A model generated the notes under the pieces. It was not told the DNA's origin. It saw only the letters and a program-made list of their open reading frames with translations, and did no database searches. Shown here piece by piece: positions 45,834 to 58,667 of a stretch of DNA of 64,000 nt. The stretch is from contig JAJNNX010000017.1 in the NCBI GenBank assembly GCA_023159155.1, positions 310,001-374,000 of the forward strand. The letters are read 5' to 3'. How positions within the stretch are numbered: position 1 is the first letter of the stretch; the number at the start of each line of letters is the position of its first letter. Both the position numbers and the translations under genes were made by a program. Source of the DNA: Ustulina deusta. Its lineage: Eukaryota > Ascomycota > Sordariomycetes > Xylariales > Xylariaceae.

Positions 45834-48286
45834 GTTCAAAAGAATGTCGGATCCCGCGACATGTCGTTGCGTCGAAACGTGAAGGGAGCGTTATTTATCA
45901 TGCAGCAAAGGAAAATACCGCTAGATGAACGTCGTGTTAACCTGTTGCCTTATTCAAGCGACCGGGCGAAACACCGTCGCTGATCAAGACAGCATGTGGC
46001 TTTGCGCAATGTTTGGATTGGAGGCTAAAACTACAGGACAACAGACTCCTACATTATTAGGAGCTGGGGTTTTGGTCCGTAGGTCAATCCCTGGGGGGAT
46101 TCGCCATAAGCTGACGTGTGATAAGTTATTATTGACTCGGAACCAAGCACTTCCTCATCAAGACCCATAACGTGGCTGCGCCGAGGTGGCACAGCATTGA
46201 ATCTATCGCAATGGATGACTTCCGCCCAGACCTCCATAAGAGAAGGCAGATTTCCAATCCCGTAGCACGAAAGGTTCACCTGATTCAGAAATGCAACTCA
46301 CAATATATACAACGTGACCTTGGCATCACCACCTTGATCCCGCCCGAAACCCTGGCGCCTTTCGAGACGAGATAGATTCCAATGACAACGCAAAACGACG
46401 CCGTTATTGTGCTGCCGGTAACATGATCCGCCACGATTTCTACGTCGGGCTTGGCCACCATTTGCTCCTCTCTCACCGAGAAGGCCACCAGTGAGGCGAA
46501 TCATTCCCTCCTCAAGCACTGAGGGCTTCGAAGCTGAAAAGGTTCGCAAAAGGTTCGAAGGCGATGAGCGAAACTGATGTTACATACCCCTACATCTTCA
46601 AACAGACCGACCTGGGCTAGCTACGTGTAGTTTGAATGTATGATAGAAATATACTTGGGATATATGAACAAGATAGGCACCTCTGATTAATTTCATAAAC
46701 GCAACACGATCAGATTGTACTGCTGTTTCGAGTCAAGCAGCCCGTAATACTTCAGGTCTTAAACATGGATACTGCAGAAAGTTGCAAGTCTTAGGTATTC
46801 CCGGGCTTGTGTTGAGCGTGTAGTGGTATTCGACCTATATGACGCGTCTCACAAGATAGGGATGGGTTGATGTCGTTCGAGACCTGTCAGATCTTACTTA
46901 CCTTAGGCACCACGGGAGGTTGGATGGTGCTTGACGTGCTCGGTTGCCGCGCGGAACCAAGTCTTCGTGCAACCTCGAAACCGGGGACACCTCCCGCCTT
47001 ATCTACCCCCGTGTTTAACCTGACAACTTGAGTTCATTCGCGCAAGGGCTATTATTTCACAGCGGCATGCTATCCGCATATCATGTCGCTTTGTCGGGAA
47101 TACTCGCATTCACTGACTGGAGCCGCAAGTGCAATCGATGATTCATACACTGTCACAAAATTACGGGTGATTTGAAATGTGTGTGTGCCTGGTCGCGATG
47201 ATGAATTGAAACTCTCGTTCTTGAGATTGATGCGGTCATGTATCGATGCGAAAATTTCTCCGGTACCCAACGGCAGCAAGCTGCAACGGGCCGGAGGGTA
47301 AGTGATCGAAATGAGAATGATTCCTCTCTCCTCCAATTTCCCCTCCAAGACCTGCCACTGAAAAAAAGCGAAAGCCAGAGTGAATATGAAGGATTGTTCT
47401 TGTTTTATGATGAGGGAAAGAGAGGAAGAAGAGGAAGAATGATTGGAGACGTGGTTGATTAAAAAGAGACTGCAATTTGTGGGGAACTGGAGATCAGCTA
47501 GACCAGATCCAGTTGATTGTGGCAATACGTCGGTATACCCGGAACCTGGCCACACCACGCCACACCAAGCCACACCAAGCCAGCCACCAGTGTCTTGGCG
47601 ACGAGCTGGTTATCGAGGTCGGAAGCAGAAGAAGGGTTTGATTGGCTGCCGACAAATACTGGCCATGGCCAATCCTAGCGCTGCAAAAGGAAATCGAGTT
47701 TGTCTACCCCGCCATCTCCAAGAAGCATTGGTGGTGGCAGAAGTGGTGGGTTGGTACATGCAAGCGGGGAGATTTTGCTCAACGCGACTAAGAATCTCTC
47801 CGTCAAACTTTCTTCAAATTGTTGCCTGCTTACCTACCTCTAGGTAGCCTAGGCGCATTTCCCCCCTCTTTCAACAGGCATTGCAGGAAGATCGGTACAG
47901 TGGACATTGGGCATTTAAGGGCCCCTCGGAGTGGATACAGGGCCTGTTTCCTCCATCCAAATCTACCTACCTACCTAAACCTCCAACATCCACGGCGCCC
48001 ACAATCGCTGCAACGCCAGTTTACCCTTTTCCACTCTATTTCCCTTAGTTCCTTTTCTTGCAAAGCACAAGAAAAGTGACGTTGGACAGAATCGGGTTTG
48101 TTTGTATCGCCTCGATGCCATTTTGTCCCTTTATTTTCCCACCCCACCATTCATCTTGAGAACCACCCATCATCAACCACTAGCTAGCTATCTTTCGCCG
48201 GCACGTGTGCTGCCTCTTTACCTCCTACGCCGAATTCATTCGGTATACTCTAACATCCCTACTTCTAAGAATTAGCCATTCCCACA
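45834..48286. other. Long intergenic region, no gene supported
   Basis: 2.4 kb. The largest frame, 167 codons on the minus strand at 47070-47573, has no domain and poor coding character. From about 47840 the plus strand becomes CT-rich (CTACCTACC, CCCTCTTTC), which suits the promoter and leader of the PP28-family gene. Confidence 0.5.
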
Positions 48287-49289
48287 ATGCCGCCACGAGG
48301 AGCAGCAGCACCGGGTGCCAACTCGCGCGGTCGCGGTGGCAAGTTCAAGAAATTCACCAGAGGAGGTTTGTTTTCAATTCAAGCTATCACGCCACGATGA
48401 GCTGCAAGTATTGGCTAACGTGAGCGCAACAAGGTGGAAAGCATTTCTCTCGCGATCTTCGACCTCTCGACGCCGATGGAAACGAGGTCAGCATGTGGAG
48501 CGAAGGTGCCCAGAGAAAAAAAAACAACGACGACGATGACGACGACGACGATAGCGAAGAGGACTCGGAGGAAGATTCCGAGGAAGACTCGGATGACGAC
48601 TCTGACGCTGGTCCTTCTGAAGCGCAACAAGAACTGACCCGTGAAGAGCGCAGGGCTGCCAAGAAGGCCCAGAAAGATGCCGCCATAGCAAAAAAACAGA
48701 AGGGTCAGGTCCAGGTTGGCGATCTCCCCAGCGACGAGGAAGAAGAAGAAGATGATGATGATGATGATGACGACATGCCCGCAAATCCAAACCACTCTAA
48801 AGCTGCTCGGCAACAGACTCAAGTTGCAGCCCCGGCTGTTGACGCTGCCACCGAGGGGGTGAGCAAGTTGTCGGTGAACAAGTCAACAATGAGCCGAAGG
48901 GAGCGTGAAGCCCTCGAGAAACAACAAGCTGCCGAGCGTTACCGCAAGCTGCACGCCGAAGGCAAGACGGATGAGGCCAAGGCCGACCTGGCTCGTCTAC
49001 AACTGATTCGCGAGAAGCGAGAAGCGGATGCAGCTCGGAAACAGGTATGGAATCTCCCCAGATCCGAACCATTTTCGCATGGGGTCATACCTATCCATAT
49101 GAGGAAAGAAATCATTGCTAAACTAAATACTAACACGATGTCGGCGCATTGCAGGCCGAGAGAGAAGAGAAGGAGGAGCAGGAAAAGGAGCGACGACTGG
49201 AGAGAGAGGCCAAGGAGGCAAAGAAACGCGAGGCCGCCCTCGGAAAGCCCGCCGCCCTCGGGAAGCCTGCTAAAAAGGGAAAGAAATGA
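48287..49289 (+). CDS. PP28-family (PDGFA-associated-like) phosphoprotein
   Basis: Three exons, 48287-48365, 48434-49044 and 49155-49289 (825 nt, 274 residues). The start [26 protein letters not shown] is basic and RG-rich. Two acidic blocks follow (aspartate run then SEEDSEED repeats; later [11 protein letters not shown]). The conserved casein-kinase-substrate PP28 domain comes next ([61 protein letters not shown]), continued across intron 2 by AEREEKEEQ. The C-terminus has a duplicated AALGKPA unit and a lysine tail. Homologues are highly charged, phosphorylated and linked to RNA or translation; the exact role is not settled. Intron 2 joins the highly conserved helix precisely, which supports the model. 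Confidence 0.88.
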
Positions 49290-49786
49290 AAGGATTTCGG
49301 TGCACAATGCTTGTGTGTGGTGGCATTTTAGAGCAGACCTAGAAAGGATTCACCAGTGTGGTATTCCATATTAGTCGCATTGGAATAAATGTGGTTCTCC
49401 TGACTTGCCTTGCTTTGCGACACGGGTGCCTAATTTTTTCTTCTTCTTCTTATCTTGGGCTGGATCGCTGGTCTGAACGCTTGTGCTTGCGGGCACATCG
49501 AGACGCATTTTGCGTCTTTGTATTTGCGATTCAGTGACGGCACGTTTCATGAGACTGGTGTGACATGGCGACAGCTGGGCAAAGGCCGTCGGTCCGTCCA
49601 CAGCTGAAGTTATTATTGGGACCTCACTGTTCGCTCTACAGTGGCTGAGGTACCTATGGAAGTACCAGTACCCTATTGCAGGGACCTTGCCTGGTAAACA
49701 TCGTGACCAAATTTCCGAACTGGCCCGGGCGAGCTTACAAGCTCTTCATCTTTGCCCAGGAGCACGTCAATTCAATTGTATCAGCC
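49290..49786. other. Intergenic, no gene supported
   Basis: A 76-codon minus-strand frame at 49371-49601 (KKKKKKLGTRVAKQGKSG) was considered; no splice partner or domain was found. The upstream Met codons in frame with the next gene (from 49676) are thought to be leader. Confidence 0.5.
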
Positions 49787-50824
49787 ATGGCGCGACAACG
49801 GAAAGCGGCCAAATCAACAGCGGCAAAACGGAAAGATGGAGGCCCCCCTGCGCCCTACAGGCGTCCACCTGAGGTCTTGCAGCCCATCATCGATACGTTC
49901 GACGAGAAGCGCGTCTACATCATGCACATTGACGGCAAGCCCCCGGACTTCAAGCGCAAGATATTCATGGTGCCTATACTCATGAATCTCTCCATCTTTG
50001 CTCTTTTCGTCTGGCGAGTGTACTACATCTCACCTTACTATCTCAGTCTGGTGACTTCCGCCATGGGCTACTGGAATGAGACGACCATGTTCGTGGACGA
50101 GATGACGTGGGAGGAAATCGTCCCCGAAGTCGGCCGTCGCACGGTCACCTTCATGTTCGACACCCTGCTCGCCATCTTCCTATGGCCTTGGCCGGTCGAG
50201 TTCTGCTTCGGACAGCAGCACAGCAATCCGGTGGCCTGGCGTCGGGCCGTCGGCTTCCGCAGTCGTGAGGTCGTTGTCCGTCGCAGCCGCAAGTGGAGCG
50301 AGAAGGTGGGCGACGTGGTCAACGACGGCGAAGATGGCACAAACGCGGCGCGCAGCTACTTCCTGGCCCGCGTGAAGGCCGCCACGACCCCGATGGTGTT
50401 GGGCGAGAAGACGGGCTATGTGCTCATGGATGGGGATTGGGACCTCGACTGGGGCGCCATGATAGACGCGACCAAGATGGTCGACGAGAAGATGGCAGCC
50501 ATCGAGGCGTTCACCCTCGTCATTCTGCTGCACCAAGAAGAGTGGGGATGGCTGTCCGTCGACTTTAAGGGCGAGGCAATAGCAGAAGAAGACGGCCGCC
50601 GTAGGCAGGTTCGGGACGCTCTCGCCAACATAGGAAAGGAGGATCTGTTCTACCGTTGGATCGAGATCGTTCAGTTCGAATCATCACAGCCTGGAGGATT
50701 CGGCCTGGAGAGGCAGGAACATGCCGCCAATGAGATTAGAGAACTCTTCCTTAAGGAAGGCATCGACTTTGACCAGTTCTGGAAGGACACCGTGGGCACG
50801 GACTCGGCCATGGGCATCCAGTGA
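49787..50824 (+). CDS. Conserved membrane protein of unknown function
   Basis: Single exon, 345 residues from the ATG at 49787, which has a good GCCATGG context and begins MARQRKAAKSTAAKRKDGG. The frame stays open 111 nt upstream, to an in-frame ATG at 49676, but that part looks like leader. A basic N-terminus is followed by two hydrophobic segments (IFMVPILMNLSIFALFVWRVYYI; FMFDTLLAIFLWPWPVEFCFG) and a long soluble C-terminal region rich in acidic and tryptophan residues (DWDLDWGAMID, HQEEWGWLSVDFKG). Fungi have conserved proteins of this form, but I know no assigned function. Membrane topology suggests ER or mitochondrial location. Confidence 0.8.
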   Translation: MARQRKAAKSTAAKRKDGGPPAPYRRPPEVLQPIIDTFDEKRVYIMHIDGKPPDFKRKIFMVPILMNLSIFALFVWRVYYISPYYLSLVTSAMGYWNETTMFVDEMTWEEIVPEVGRRTVTFMFDTLLAIFLWPWPVEFCFGQQHSNPVAWRRAVGFRSREVVVRRSRKWSEKVGDVVNDGEDGTNAARSYFLARVKAATTPMVLGEKTGYVLMDGDWDLDWGAMIDATKMVDEKMAAIEAFTLVILLHQEEWGWLSVDFKGEAIAEEDGRRRQVRDALANIGKEDLFYRWIEIVQFESSQPGGFGLERQEHAANEIRELFLKEGIDFDQFWKDTVGTDSAMGIQ

Positions 50825-51774
50825 TGGATGGCATGTCCCATTATTGGGGCAGGATACGATTTCGGAAGATATAAGAGAAACAATCTCGAGTTTATGTTGC
50901 GGAAGACACATACCCGATTGTCTGGCCACGGCGCGAGTAACTTGCTTAGTGGGAACCAGACACAGGGCTTGATGGTAATAGAATAGTCCCAAGCAGCTAG
51001 ACGGCCGGGTGGACTCGTCGCTAGTTAGCGAAGGGGTACATACAACGGCCGATGAACATAATCGCTAAGAGGAAGTACGCCTCAACATACATACATGTTG
51101 AATGCATAGGTAGGGAATTGGTTCAATGGGAAGCAGATTCAGGTCACGGCATTTTTTTCATGAAGTTTATCAAACTACCTACGCCACTGTCTAGGCTAGT
51201 ACGATTCCGTGATCGATTCTCACGGGGCTACGCGTCTTCATTATTCCAAGGTACTCTTCGACATCCTTGGGAACGATTCCCGATGGCATAGGTAGTGATC
51301 TCCATGAATACACCATATTGAACTCGAGCAGCGGATTAAGACGAGTGAGAAAGAAAGAAGTATAAATAAAAAACTATATAGTAGGCACCTAGTACAGTAG
51401 AGTTCGCTCGGGCACAGTGGGAGATACCTAGGTACCTACCTAGGTATGATGCTGATGTGACTTACACCTGATACAGTGATATCATCTTGTTAGGTAGTGT
51501 GGACACCCCACACTCTAATCCCGGTCCCGCTGGCGCGAACTTGAACATCGGTAGCTCCACTGAATTATTTTTCTTGGTGGCATAAGCCGCCGCTTGTGCA
51601 CGAAGGCCAGGACGGGATTTTGTCTACCTGGGTACCGACTTCACAGACTACCGTAGCCATCAAACGGCAGTAACAGCAACACCTACTGCTGCCTCTATAG
51701 TATCAGGTCGAGCCATTGCTGCGCCATCGCCACTCCCAGATGTCAGCCCGGTCTCCAGACACCATCACTTCAGC
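50825..51774. other. Intergenic with TACCTAGGTA words
   Basis: Includes a self-complementary stretch at about 51425-51446 (TACCTAGGTACC then TACCTAGGTA). No gene seen. Its right end should hold the mtIF-2 promoter. Confidence 0.5.
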
Positions 51775-54700
51775 ATGCTGAGAGGGAGACTTGGAAAGGT
51801 AATTCTACACACCCCTCACATCATGTGGACGTATATTCCGCTGTGCTGTGCTCTTCCGGCCGTGCACTGACACACCACCTCGCAGCGGGACATCTCCATC
51901 TGCGCACTTTGCCAATGCCGACTTTCCCTCCCACCAAGACCGCCGCCGTCAGCGAGCCGCTTCTTCGCAGCCGCAACACGATGTGCGGGCAACCACGACC
52001 CCGACCGTGTTCGGCCATACCGACTGCTTCCCTCGGCTGCCGGCGCCTCCGTGGACACGTCCACATCGCCCCGCGCCCAGAGCCTGTCGACGACAACCAG
52101 CCCGACGCCTCAACACCCGCACAGCGCCTCGAGAGCGCTGCATCCTGTCCGCATACCGATCAAGGATGCGAAAACCCCTCCTCCCGTCCAGAGACCCGCG
52201 CCGGTTTTCGCCTTCAGAACAACAAAAACAGCCCTGGGCGATCGTCTGAATCCTCATGAAATGAAGGCGAGGCAGAAGCTCATCGCCGAGCACAATGCCC
52301 AGCATGGGCCCGGGTCTTATGACCCGCTGGCCAAGTCCAGGCTCGTGTTGAATTCGCCGCGCCAGCAGGCAATCGAGAGGTATCTGAAGGAAGAGTCCTC
52401 CAAGATGTACGGCGACACCAGCAGGCTGAACCGGCGGCCTCTGACCACCCCCGGCATTTCTCTCCCCGGCCGCGACGTCGGGTCTACTCTTTCGATTAGG
52501 TCCGAACCCGACACAAAGTCTTCCGCTGATAGGGTCTCCAGCGTCAGGGATAATTTCTATAGGCGAGTCGCGTATCATCCCGATCCTCCTCTTCGAAAAA
52601 TCCCCGTACGCACCGTGCCCCAAACTGAAAATCCGTCGGCATTGACCAGACAGCAACCCGCCATAGGTCGAAATAGCGACTCGAATGGCTTTGTTGCCTC
52701 GAGCCTATCGAGCTTGGCGGGATCTGGGGCCTTTGGGCTCGCCAGCGTCGGCAACGTTCTGGCAACTCGGCGGTCACAGACCGCAGAATTCCGGCGGGTT
52801 AACACGGAGTCACCCTTCCCGGGATTCGGGAAGTCGGCTGCTGATTCTGCGTCTCAGAGGCTCGGCACCGTCGGAGCTCTGTCGAGCGGCTTCGGTGCGT
52901 TGGAAGCTGCCGGTGCGCACGATATGGAGATGAAGGCCTCTACCCAGCGCGGTTCGCGAGGTATCGGGATATCTCAGGAATGGGGTCAATTAGCGCGAAA
53001 ACCCATCAGTAAAGCCAACCTCGGCAATGATTTCTGGAGCGCTGGGCAAAGTAGCGTGGCCGAGTCTCAACCAGCGTCAGATCCGCAGGCTATCAAAAAT
53101 GACACTGTTGCTGATAATCAGAGCGTCGAGGGCGGGAATAACTCGATATCTCAAGCGCCGCCACGGCACGGTGACAATGATCTCGAGAAAAATAGCCGGT
53201 GGGATATCTCTGAGCAGGAGAAAAAGCCTGACAAAAGACGCGGTGGGAAGCGCTCACAACAATCTTCCTGGCCCGACGATGATGATGGAGCCGATGATTA
53301 CGATCGACATGAGGAGAAGCGTCGGCAGAAAGAACTGCGCAAGGCAGAGCGTGAAGCCGAACGGACCGAGCCCATCCCTATTGTCTTACCGGAACTGATT
53401 AGTATTACCGCGTTTGCCAATGCCCTCAAGATTAGACCGGAAGACTTCCTGGTTCAACTTGGCGAGCTTGGATTCGAAGGAGTCACGTTAGATAGTCTTA
53501 TGGCTGGTGAGACGGCAGCTCTGGTGGCGCAAGAGTATGGATATGACCCAACCGTTGATGTTGGCGACACTCAAGATCTTAAACCTCGACCTCCCCCGGA
53601 AGATCCATCGGTGCTTCCCTCACGACCACCTGTCGTGACAATTATGGGTCACGTCGATCACGGCAAGACAACAATTCTTGATTACTTACGGAAATCGTCA
53701 GTGGCGGCACAAGAGCATGGTGGCATCACACAGCATATTGGTGCTTTCTCCGTGACGCTATCATCGGGCAAACCCATAACCTTCCTTGATACCCCCGGAC
53801 ACGCGGCCTTCCTAACCATGAGGCAACGTGGAGCTTACGTGACTGATATTGTTGTTCTGGTCGTCGCTGCAGACGATAGTGTCAAACCCCAAACTCTCGA
53901 GGCTGTGAAGCATGCCCGTGCTGCCAAGGTGCCGATTATCGTGGCCATTAATAAAATCGACAAAGATGGCGCTCGCATCGATGCTGTCAAGCATGATCTA
54001 GCTAAAGCCGACGTCGAGATTGAAGATTTTGGGGGCGATGTCCAAGTTGTTTGTGTAAGCGGCAAGACCGGCCAGGGCATGGACGATCTAGAGGAGAACA
54101 TCCTTGCCCTTTCTGAGATTCTAGACCACCGAGCGGAGCCCGACGGTGCCGCTGAGGGATGGGTTCTAGAAAGCAGTCTCAAGCCTACGGGCAAGGTTGC
54201 CACCGTGCTCGTTAAACGCGGCACTCTACGACCGGGTGATTATATCGCGGCGGGTGTTACCTGGGCAAAGATTCGACAACTCCGCAACGAAGCCGGCGTC
54301 AGCATTGCTGAGGCGCCACCCGGAACCCCCGTTGAGATCCTCGGCTGGAGAGATCTTCCTGCTGCAGGGGACCAGGTCATCCAATCCCCCAACGAAGACA
54401 AAGCTAAGACAGCCGTCTCTTACCGTGAAGGGCTCCGCGAACGAGAAAAAGACGCTGCTGAATATGAAGTCATCAGCGAGGCGCGCAAGACTCTCCAAGA
54501 AAAACGCGCGGGCGGGAAGACCACTACCGAAGGCGGCACGGGCGTGCAGGAAGTTCTTCCGGATGAGGAAAACCGCACGAAAATGGTCAATTTCGTCGTG
54601 AAAGGTGACGTTCACGGGTCCATGGAAGCCGTTTGCGCCGCGATCCAAGAGCTCGGTAGCCACGAGGTGCGGCCGCGAGTCCTGCGCTCCGCGACAGGGC

Positions 54701-55334
54701 CTATCAGCAAGTCTGATGTTGACCACGCGGCGACGTCGAAATCGGTGCTCGTCAACTTTGCCATGGCAATCCCTGGACACGTCCGACAAATGGCGAAGGA
54801 GCACGGTGTCCGTATCCTCGACCATAATGTCATCTACCACCTCATTGACGACGTCAAAGCGAACCTGAGTGAGTGCCTCGCGCCCGGCGTCAGTATACGC
54901 GTGGTCGGTGAGGCCGAGGTCCTACAGATTTTCCCGATTAATCTGCGGGGACGCATCTACAAGAATATTGCTGGCTGCCGCGTGCGCAACGGGGTCGTGG
55001 GCAAGAATAATCTTTATCGCGTGATGCGGAATGGAGAGGCTGTTTTTCACGGTAGGTTTTATGATATTCTACTCCCTGTTCATTCATGGCAACCTCCCCT
55101 CCCCCTCAAATTTCCCAATCCTCCCAGGCCGATGTTGCATTTCGACCCAGAGGCTACGAGACTGACATAGTTTCATGAATAGGCAAACTCGAAACCCTGA
55201 AGCAAGTCAAGAAAGACGTCATGGAGATGCGCAAGGGTTCTGAGTGCGGCATGGGCTTCGAAGAGTTTCAGGATCTCGAAGTCGGTGACCAGGTCCAGGC
55301 TTACGAGGAAATTCACACCACGCGGAGCTTGTAA
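51775..55334 (+). CDS. IFM1: Mitochondrial translation initiation factor IF-2
   Basis: Three exons, 51775-51798, 51886-55051 and 55183-55334 (3342 nt, 1113 residues). The first exon encodes only MLRGRLGK. The spliced start continues RDISICALCQCRLS and a basic, Arg/Ala-rich stretch, as expected for a mitochondrial targeting sequence. A long low-complexity N-terminal region and a charged helical segment precede the GTPase. G1 GHVDHGKT is at about 596, followed by GGITQHIGAF, DTPGHAAF, NKID and SGKTG. Domains II to IV follow, ending FQDLEVGDQVQAYEEIHTTRSL across the last intron. It brings formylated initiator tRNA to the small mitochondrial ribosomal subunit. The gene is complete, and the last 131-bp intron is needed to reach the conserved C-terminus. 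An unspliced read-through would end at 55170. Confidence 0.93.
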
Positions 55335-56491
55335 CGACTTGGTTGATTATGGTTTTAGGTATCACCCATGGGGCCAACTGCCTGGTACCTACTATTGGCT
55401 TCGTGCCGAGAACTATCTGTTAAATCTTCGGCACTGATGGACTCGGCACCGAGGGAACGAATAGTGGGTATATACACAACAGGAAAACGCAAGATGGGAT
55501 GTGTAAGACTAATGTGTCTATTGCTTGTACGATCTGGACGAAAACAGGACGTACCGTATATGGTGTCCACACGAAGACGACTCAGAAACGCACAAATTGA
55601 GTATAGAAATGTAGAACATAGAAAAGGAAGGTCAAGAAACGGATGGGAGAGAGGAGCGCATGATGGATGAAGATCTCTCTCCATCGCCAGCTGTATATTA
55701 GACTTCTGTGTTACATGACCTCCCCTACCTTAGCCATATATTATTGTATATAACGAAGCGCTTCTTAACATCTTTCTCCTTGTTGCTATCAGTGAGATAA
55801 TTGAAGACTTAGGTTATGCTAGCGTGGATGTGATGTGATACGACAATTACTGTTACCTGTTCATTCCTTCACGACTTAACTTACCCATGTGTCGAATACT
55901 ACTTATGGTTTCCCGGCTCTTCAAAGTCTATTTGAACTAATGTTACCAAAATGCTGTCCATCCGAGACATAAAAATATGCTAGTTTAATCTGAACCCTCT
56001 CTATCTAGTCTCAGCATCAGCTCAGCTTAAACCCCCCAGACCCTCTTCCTCCCTCGGCTCATCCCGATCCGTCTCCCCGCCACAGTCCATCTTGAAATGA
56101 TCTTTTATAACCCTCCTCCACCCGGGCGTTGCGAATCCCGATTACATAGATACCTACCGGAAACGCTCCGCTGGAATCAATGTACTTGCTTAGTTGGGTA
56201 AGTACCGAAGCTCCAACCAGCGCAGAATGGGCTGTCCCTCTCTCCTTTTCTCTACAACATAGCCAAGTTGCATCTGGCCCAATTGAATCTAGCGCAGCTT
56301 AGGCCCAGCCGAGTTCAACTTAGATGGGAATCAACGAGTTCAAGGACAATATGAAGATACCGCGCAACAGCCCGCGCTCTCTATACACCAATCACAAAGA
56401 CGACGTCCAACGTTCAACATACGACGTCGGTTCTTTCTGCATCGCTTTATATTTCAGGTGGTCCACCAACCAACCAATCTACCCACTAACT
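55335..56491. other. Intergenic between convergent genes
   Basis: AT-leaning in its middle. Holds the 3' ends of mtIF-2 and GGA. The frames present (55355-55684 both strands, 56324-56572) have no domain. Confidence 0.5.
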
Positions 56492-58667
56492 CTACGCAAT
56501 GCTGAATTCAGGAATCTCGCCCGTCTCAGCCTTGGTCTCCGCCCCCCATTTGTAACTGACGCGCCACCGTAACCGCGCACTATCGACTTTCCTCGCCGTG
56601 TCACCCGTATGCCATACCTGAATGACTTGTGTCACGCCGTTGTCTTGATTAGGTAGCAATGAACGCCCGGTCTGTGGCTGAAGTTTAAGTTCGTACCCCT
56701 GCCATTATTTAGTCAGGGTCGAGGGACACAAGTATATGTACACGCGCGAGAGAGATAGTAATCATGTGAAGGATACAATACAAGCTCTTACCTTGGTCAC
56801 TGCTAATTGAAAGTGCAAATCGCCTATGTGCTGCGGCGAAGTATTGGAAAAGGAGAACAATAACGACAGCGCACTAGGCGCCTGTGGTGCCCTGACAGCC
56901 TTCATATTGATTCGGAGAAGGCTATTGCTAACGATGACCTGGTGATCGCGTGGGGCAGACGCCTCTGGGGGGAGAGCAGAAGAAAATGACCATTCGTCAT
57001 CGTCGTTGGACGCGGCAGGTACCGCTGGGGGTTGAGGCGTAACGGGTTTCGATGCGAACTGCGACGTGATAAGAGGCGCGAAAAGATCACTCGTCTTCTG
57101 AGGGGGCTGCGAGAACGCCGAGTATTGACCTACAGAAGGCTGTGGCGTTGTGGACTGTGATGATGATGGCTTAGAGGCGAATCCTGAATACGGAGAAATT
57201 GGAGGCGGCGTAGGAGTTGGTGTTGGCCCTTTGGCAGTGCTGTTCTGCGTCAGCGATGAGAGAAGCGCGGGACCTGGTATGTCTGCAATCAAGTTAGTCA
57301 GATGTTCAATTGTTCAAGAAGTTGATCACAGTCATGATTGAGGGTTGACGGACTTTGATTAGCACCAAAGCCAAGAGAGATGCCTCCGCCCTGTCCAAAG
57401 CTGCTGGTACTGTCTCCTAGAGACAATCCCAACAGATCGTTCTCTACACCTCCGACTTGAGAAGATGACGCAGCTCCAGCGCCGGCCCCATTTGTCCCCG
57501 CGTCAGCATCGAAATCGATCAACGACACCTCGTTCGCTGCCGAAACTTTCGCTTTCCCAGAAGCAGCCGAAGACGTTGTCGGTATGGGGGCCCCTTGCGC
57601 TAACTTGTTCGCCCCCTCGACATCGCCCTTCTTGAGCAACTTCCACCTCTCGACGGTCCGGTGTATGCTATCGTTGATTTCGAATAGCTTGGCGACAGCC
57701 TCATGATCGTCCGACTCCTCCTCACACATCTTTTGGATCTTGGGCTGTGCGCTCTGGAGCGACGCAGCTAGGTCCTCGAACACATCGCCATCGGCCATAG
57801 TGTCTCCGGGCCGGAAAGCGGCTAGCCGCTCTTCCAGCAGACGGGCCTTAGCTTGAATCTTCCCGACGTCCTCGGCAGCCTTGGCGCGGTAGTCCGTCTT
57901 CGATCTCGTGTCGTAGCCGGCCATGATCTTCATAAGTCGGTTGGCCTCTTGCAAGTCCTCGGGGGCACCTCGTCGAATCAGTTCTTGGAGCTTGGCGGAC
58001 TGCGCCTCACGTTCTTCCTCCTCCATCTCCTCGGCTGATTTCAGAGCCTGGAAGGACGTTAGTGGGGAGTTTTTCTATTCTTTTCTGACGGCGCCTAGCT
58101 CTTTTGCCAGAGTATACTTACGTCGCTCGGGTTCAAGACAGCGACATCGTCCCTCCTAACCTCGGGGAAATGGTAGCCCTTGTAGCTCAGCAGACGGTGC
58201 ATGTCACGAATGAAGCCCAAGTCTTCCTTGTAGCGACTCGTCTCGCAGATGGTGCTGCGCCACTCTTCGATGGCCTCGAGGATCTTAGACTGGACACGGG
58301 TGTAGCGGAAGGGGGGCCGCTCGGGGAAGCGTCGGACGAGCTCGTTCAGGAACTCCTTGGCACTGATCTGGAGATGGAAGGGATAGCCGCAGTTCTTGAC
58401 ACAGATGTCGAGGAGGCCGAGGGCGAGCAGGCCGACATTGGGGTTGCGGGAATTGATGTAGTTGACGATGGCGACGGCGGCCTCGCGCGGGGCGGTGCCC
58501 TTCTTGCTGTTGATGAGGTCGGCGATCTCGAGGTTGAGGGCGAGGTTGGGCTCGATGTTGTCGGGGCTGCAGGCGCTGAAGATGAAGCGCTGCAGCTGGG
58601 ACGGCTGAGGGTAGCCCATGTCTCCCCAGCGGCCTCTAGCCGCCGCACGGGCCGAGGCAGCCTCCAT
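56492..58667 (-). CDS. GGA: GGA-family clathrin adaptor (VHS-GAT-GAE)
   Basis: Four exons, 58667-58122, 58047-57354, 57282-56792 and 56698-56492 (1938 nt, 645 residues). An N-terminal VHS domain (LQRFIFSACSPDNIEPNLALNLEIADLINSKKG; LLDICVKNCGYPFHLQISAKEFLNEL) is followed by a GAT helical bundle (RLMKIMAGYDTRSKTDYRAKAAEDVGKIQAK), which binds ARF-GTP. The hinge has a clathrin-box-like LLGLSLGD and Pro/Ser/Thr-rich sequence. The C-terminal gamma-ear reads FSFSNTSPQHIGDLHFQLAVTKGYELKLQPQTG. It sorts cargo at the trans-Golgi. The third intron (57353-57283) starts GTCCGT and has an ACTAAC branch site. The ATG at 58667 gives MEAASARAAARGRWGDMGYPQP; the next Met (GDMGYP) could also serve. Confidence 0.92.

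Noticed and set aside
47070..47573. 167-codon minus-strand ORF
   Set aside because: Low-complexity serine run, no domain, and a position in the leader region of the next gene argue against coding.
48493..49374. PP28-family gene read as one 293-codon ORF
   Set aside because: The unspliced frame runs through intron 2; splicing at 49045-49154 restores the conserved charged helix.
49371..49601. 76-codon minus-strand ORF ending in a basic tail
   Set aside because: No homologous domain recognised; lysines come from a TTCTTCTTC run. Kept only as a remote possibility.
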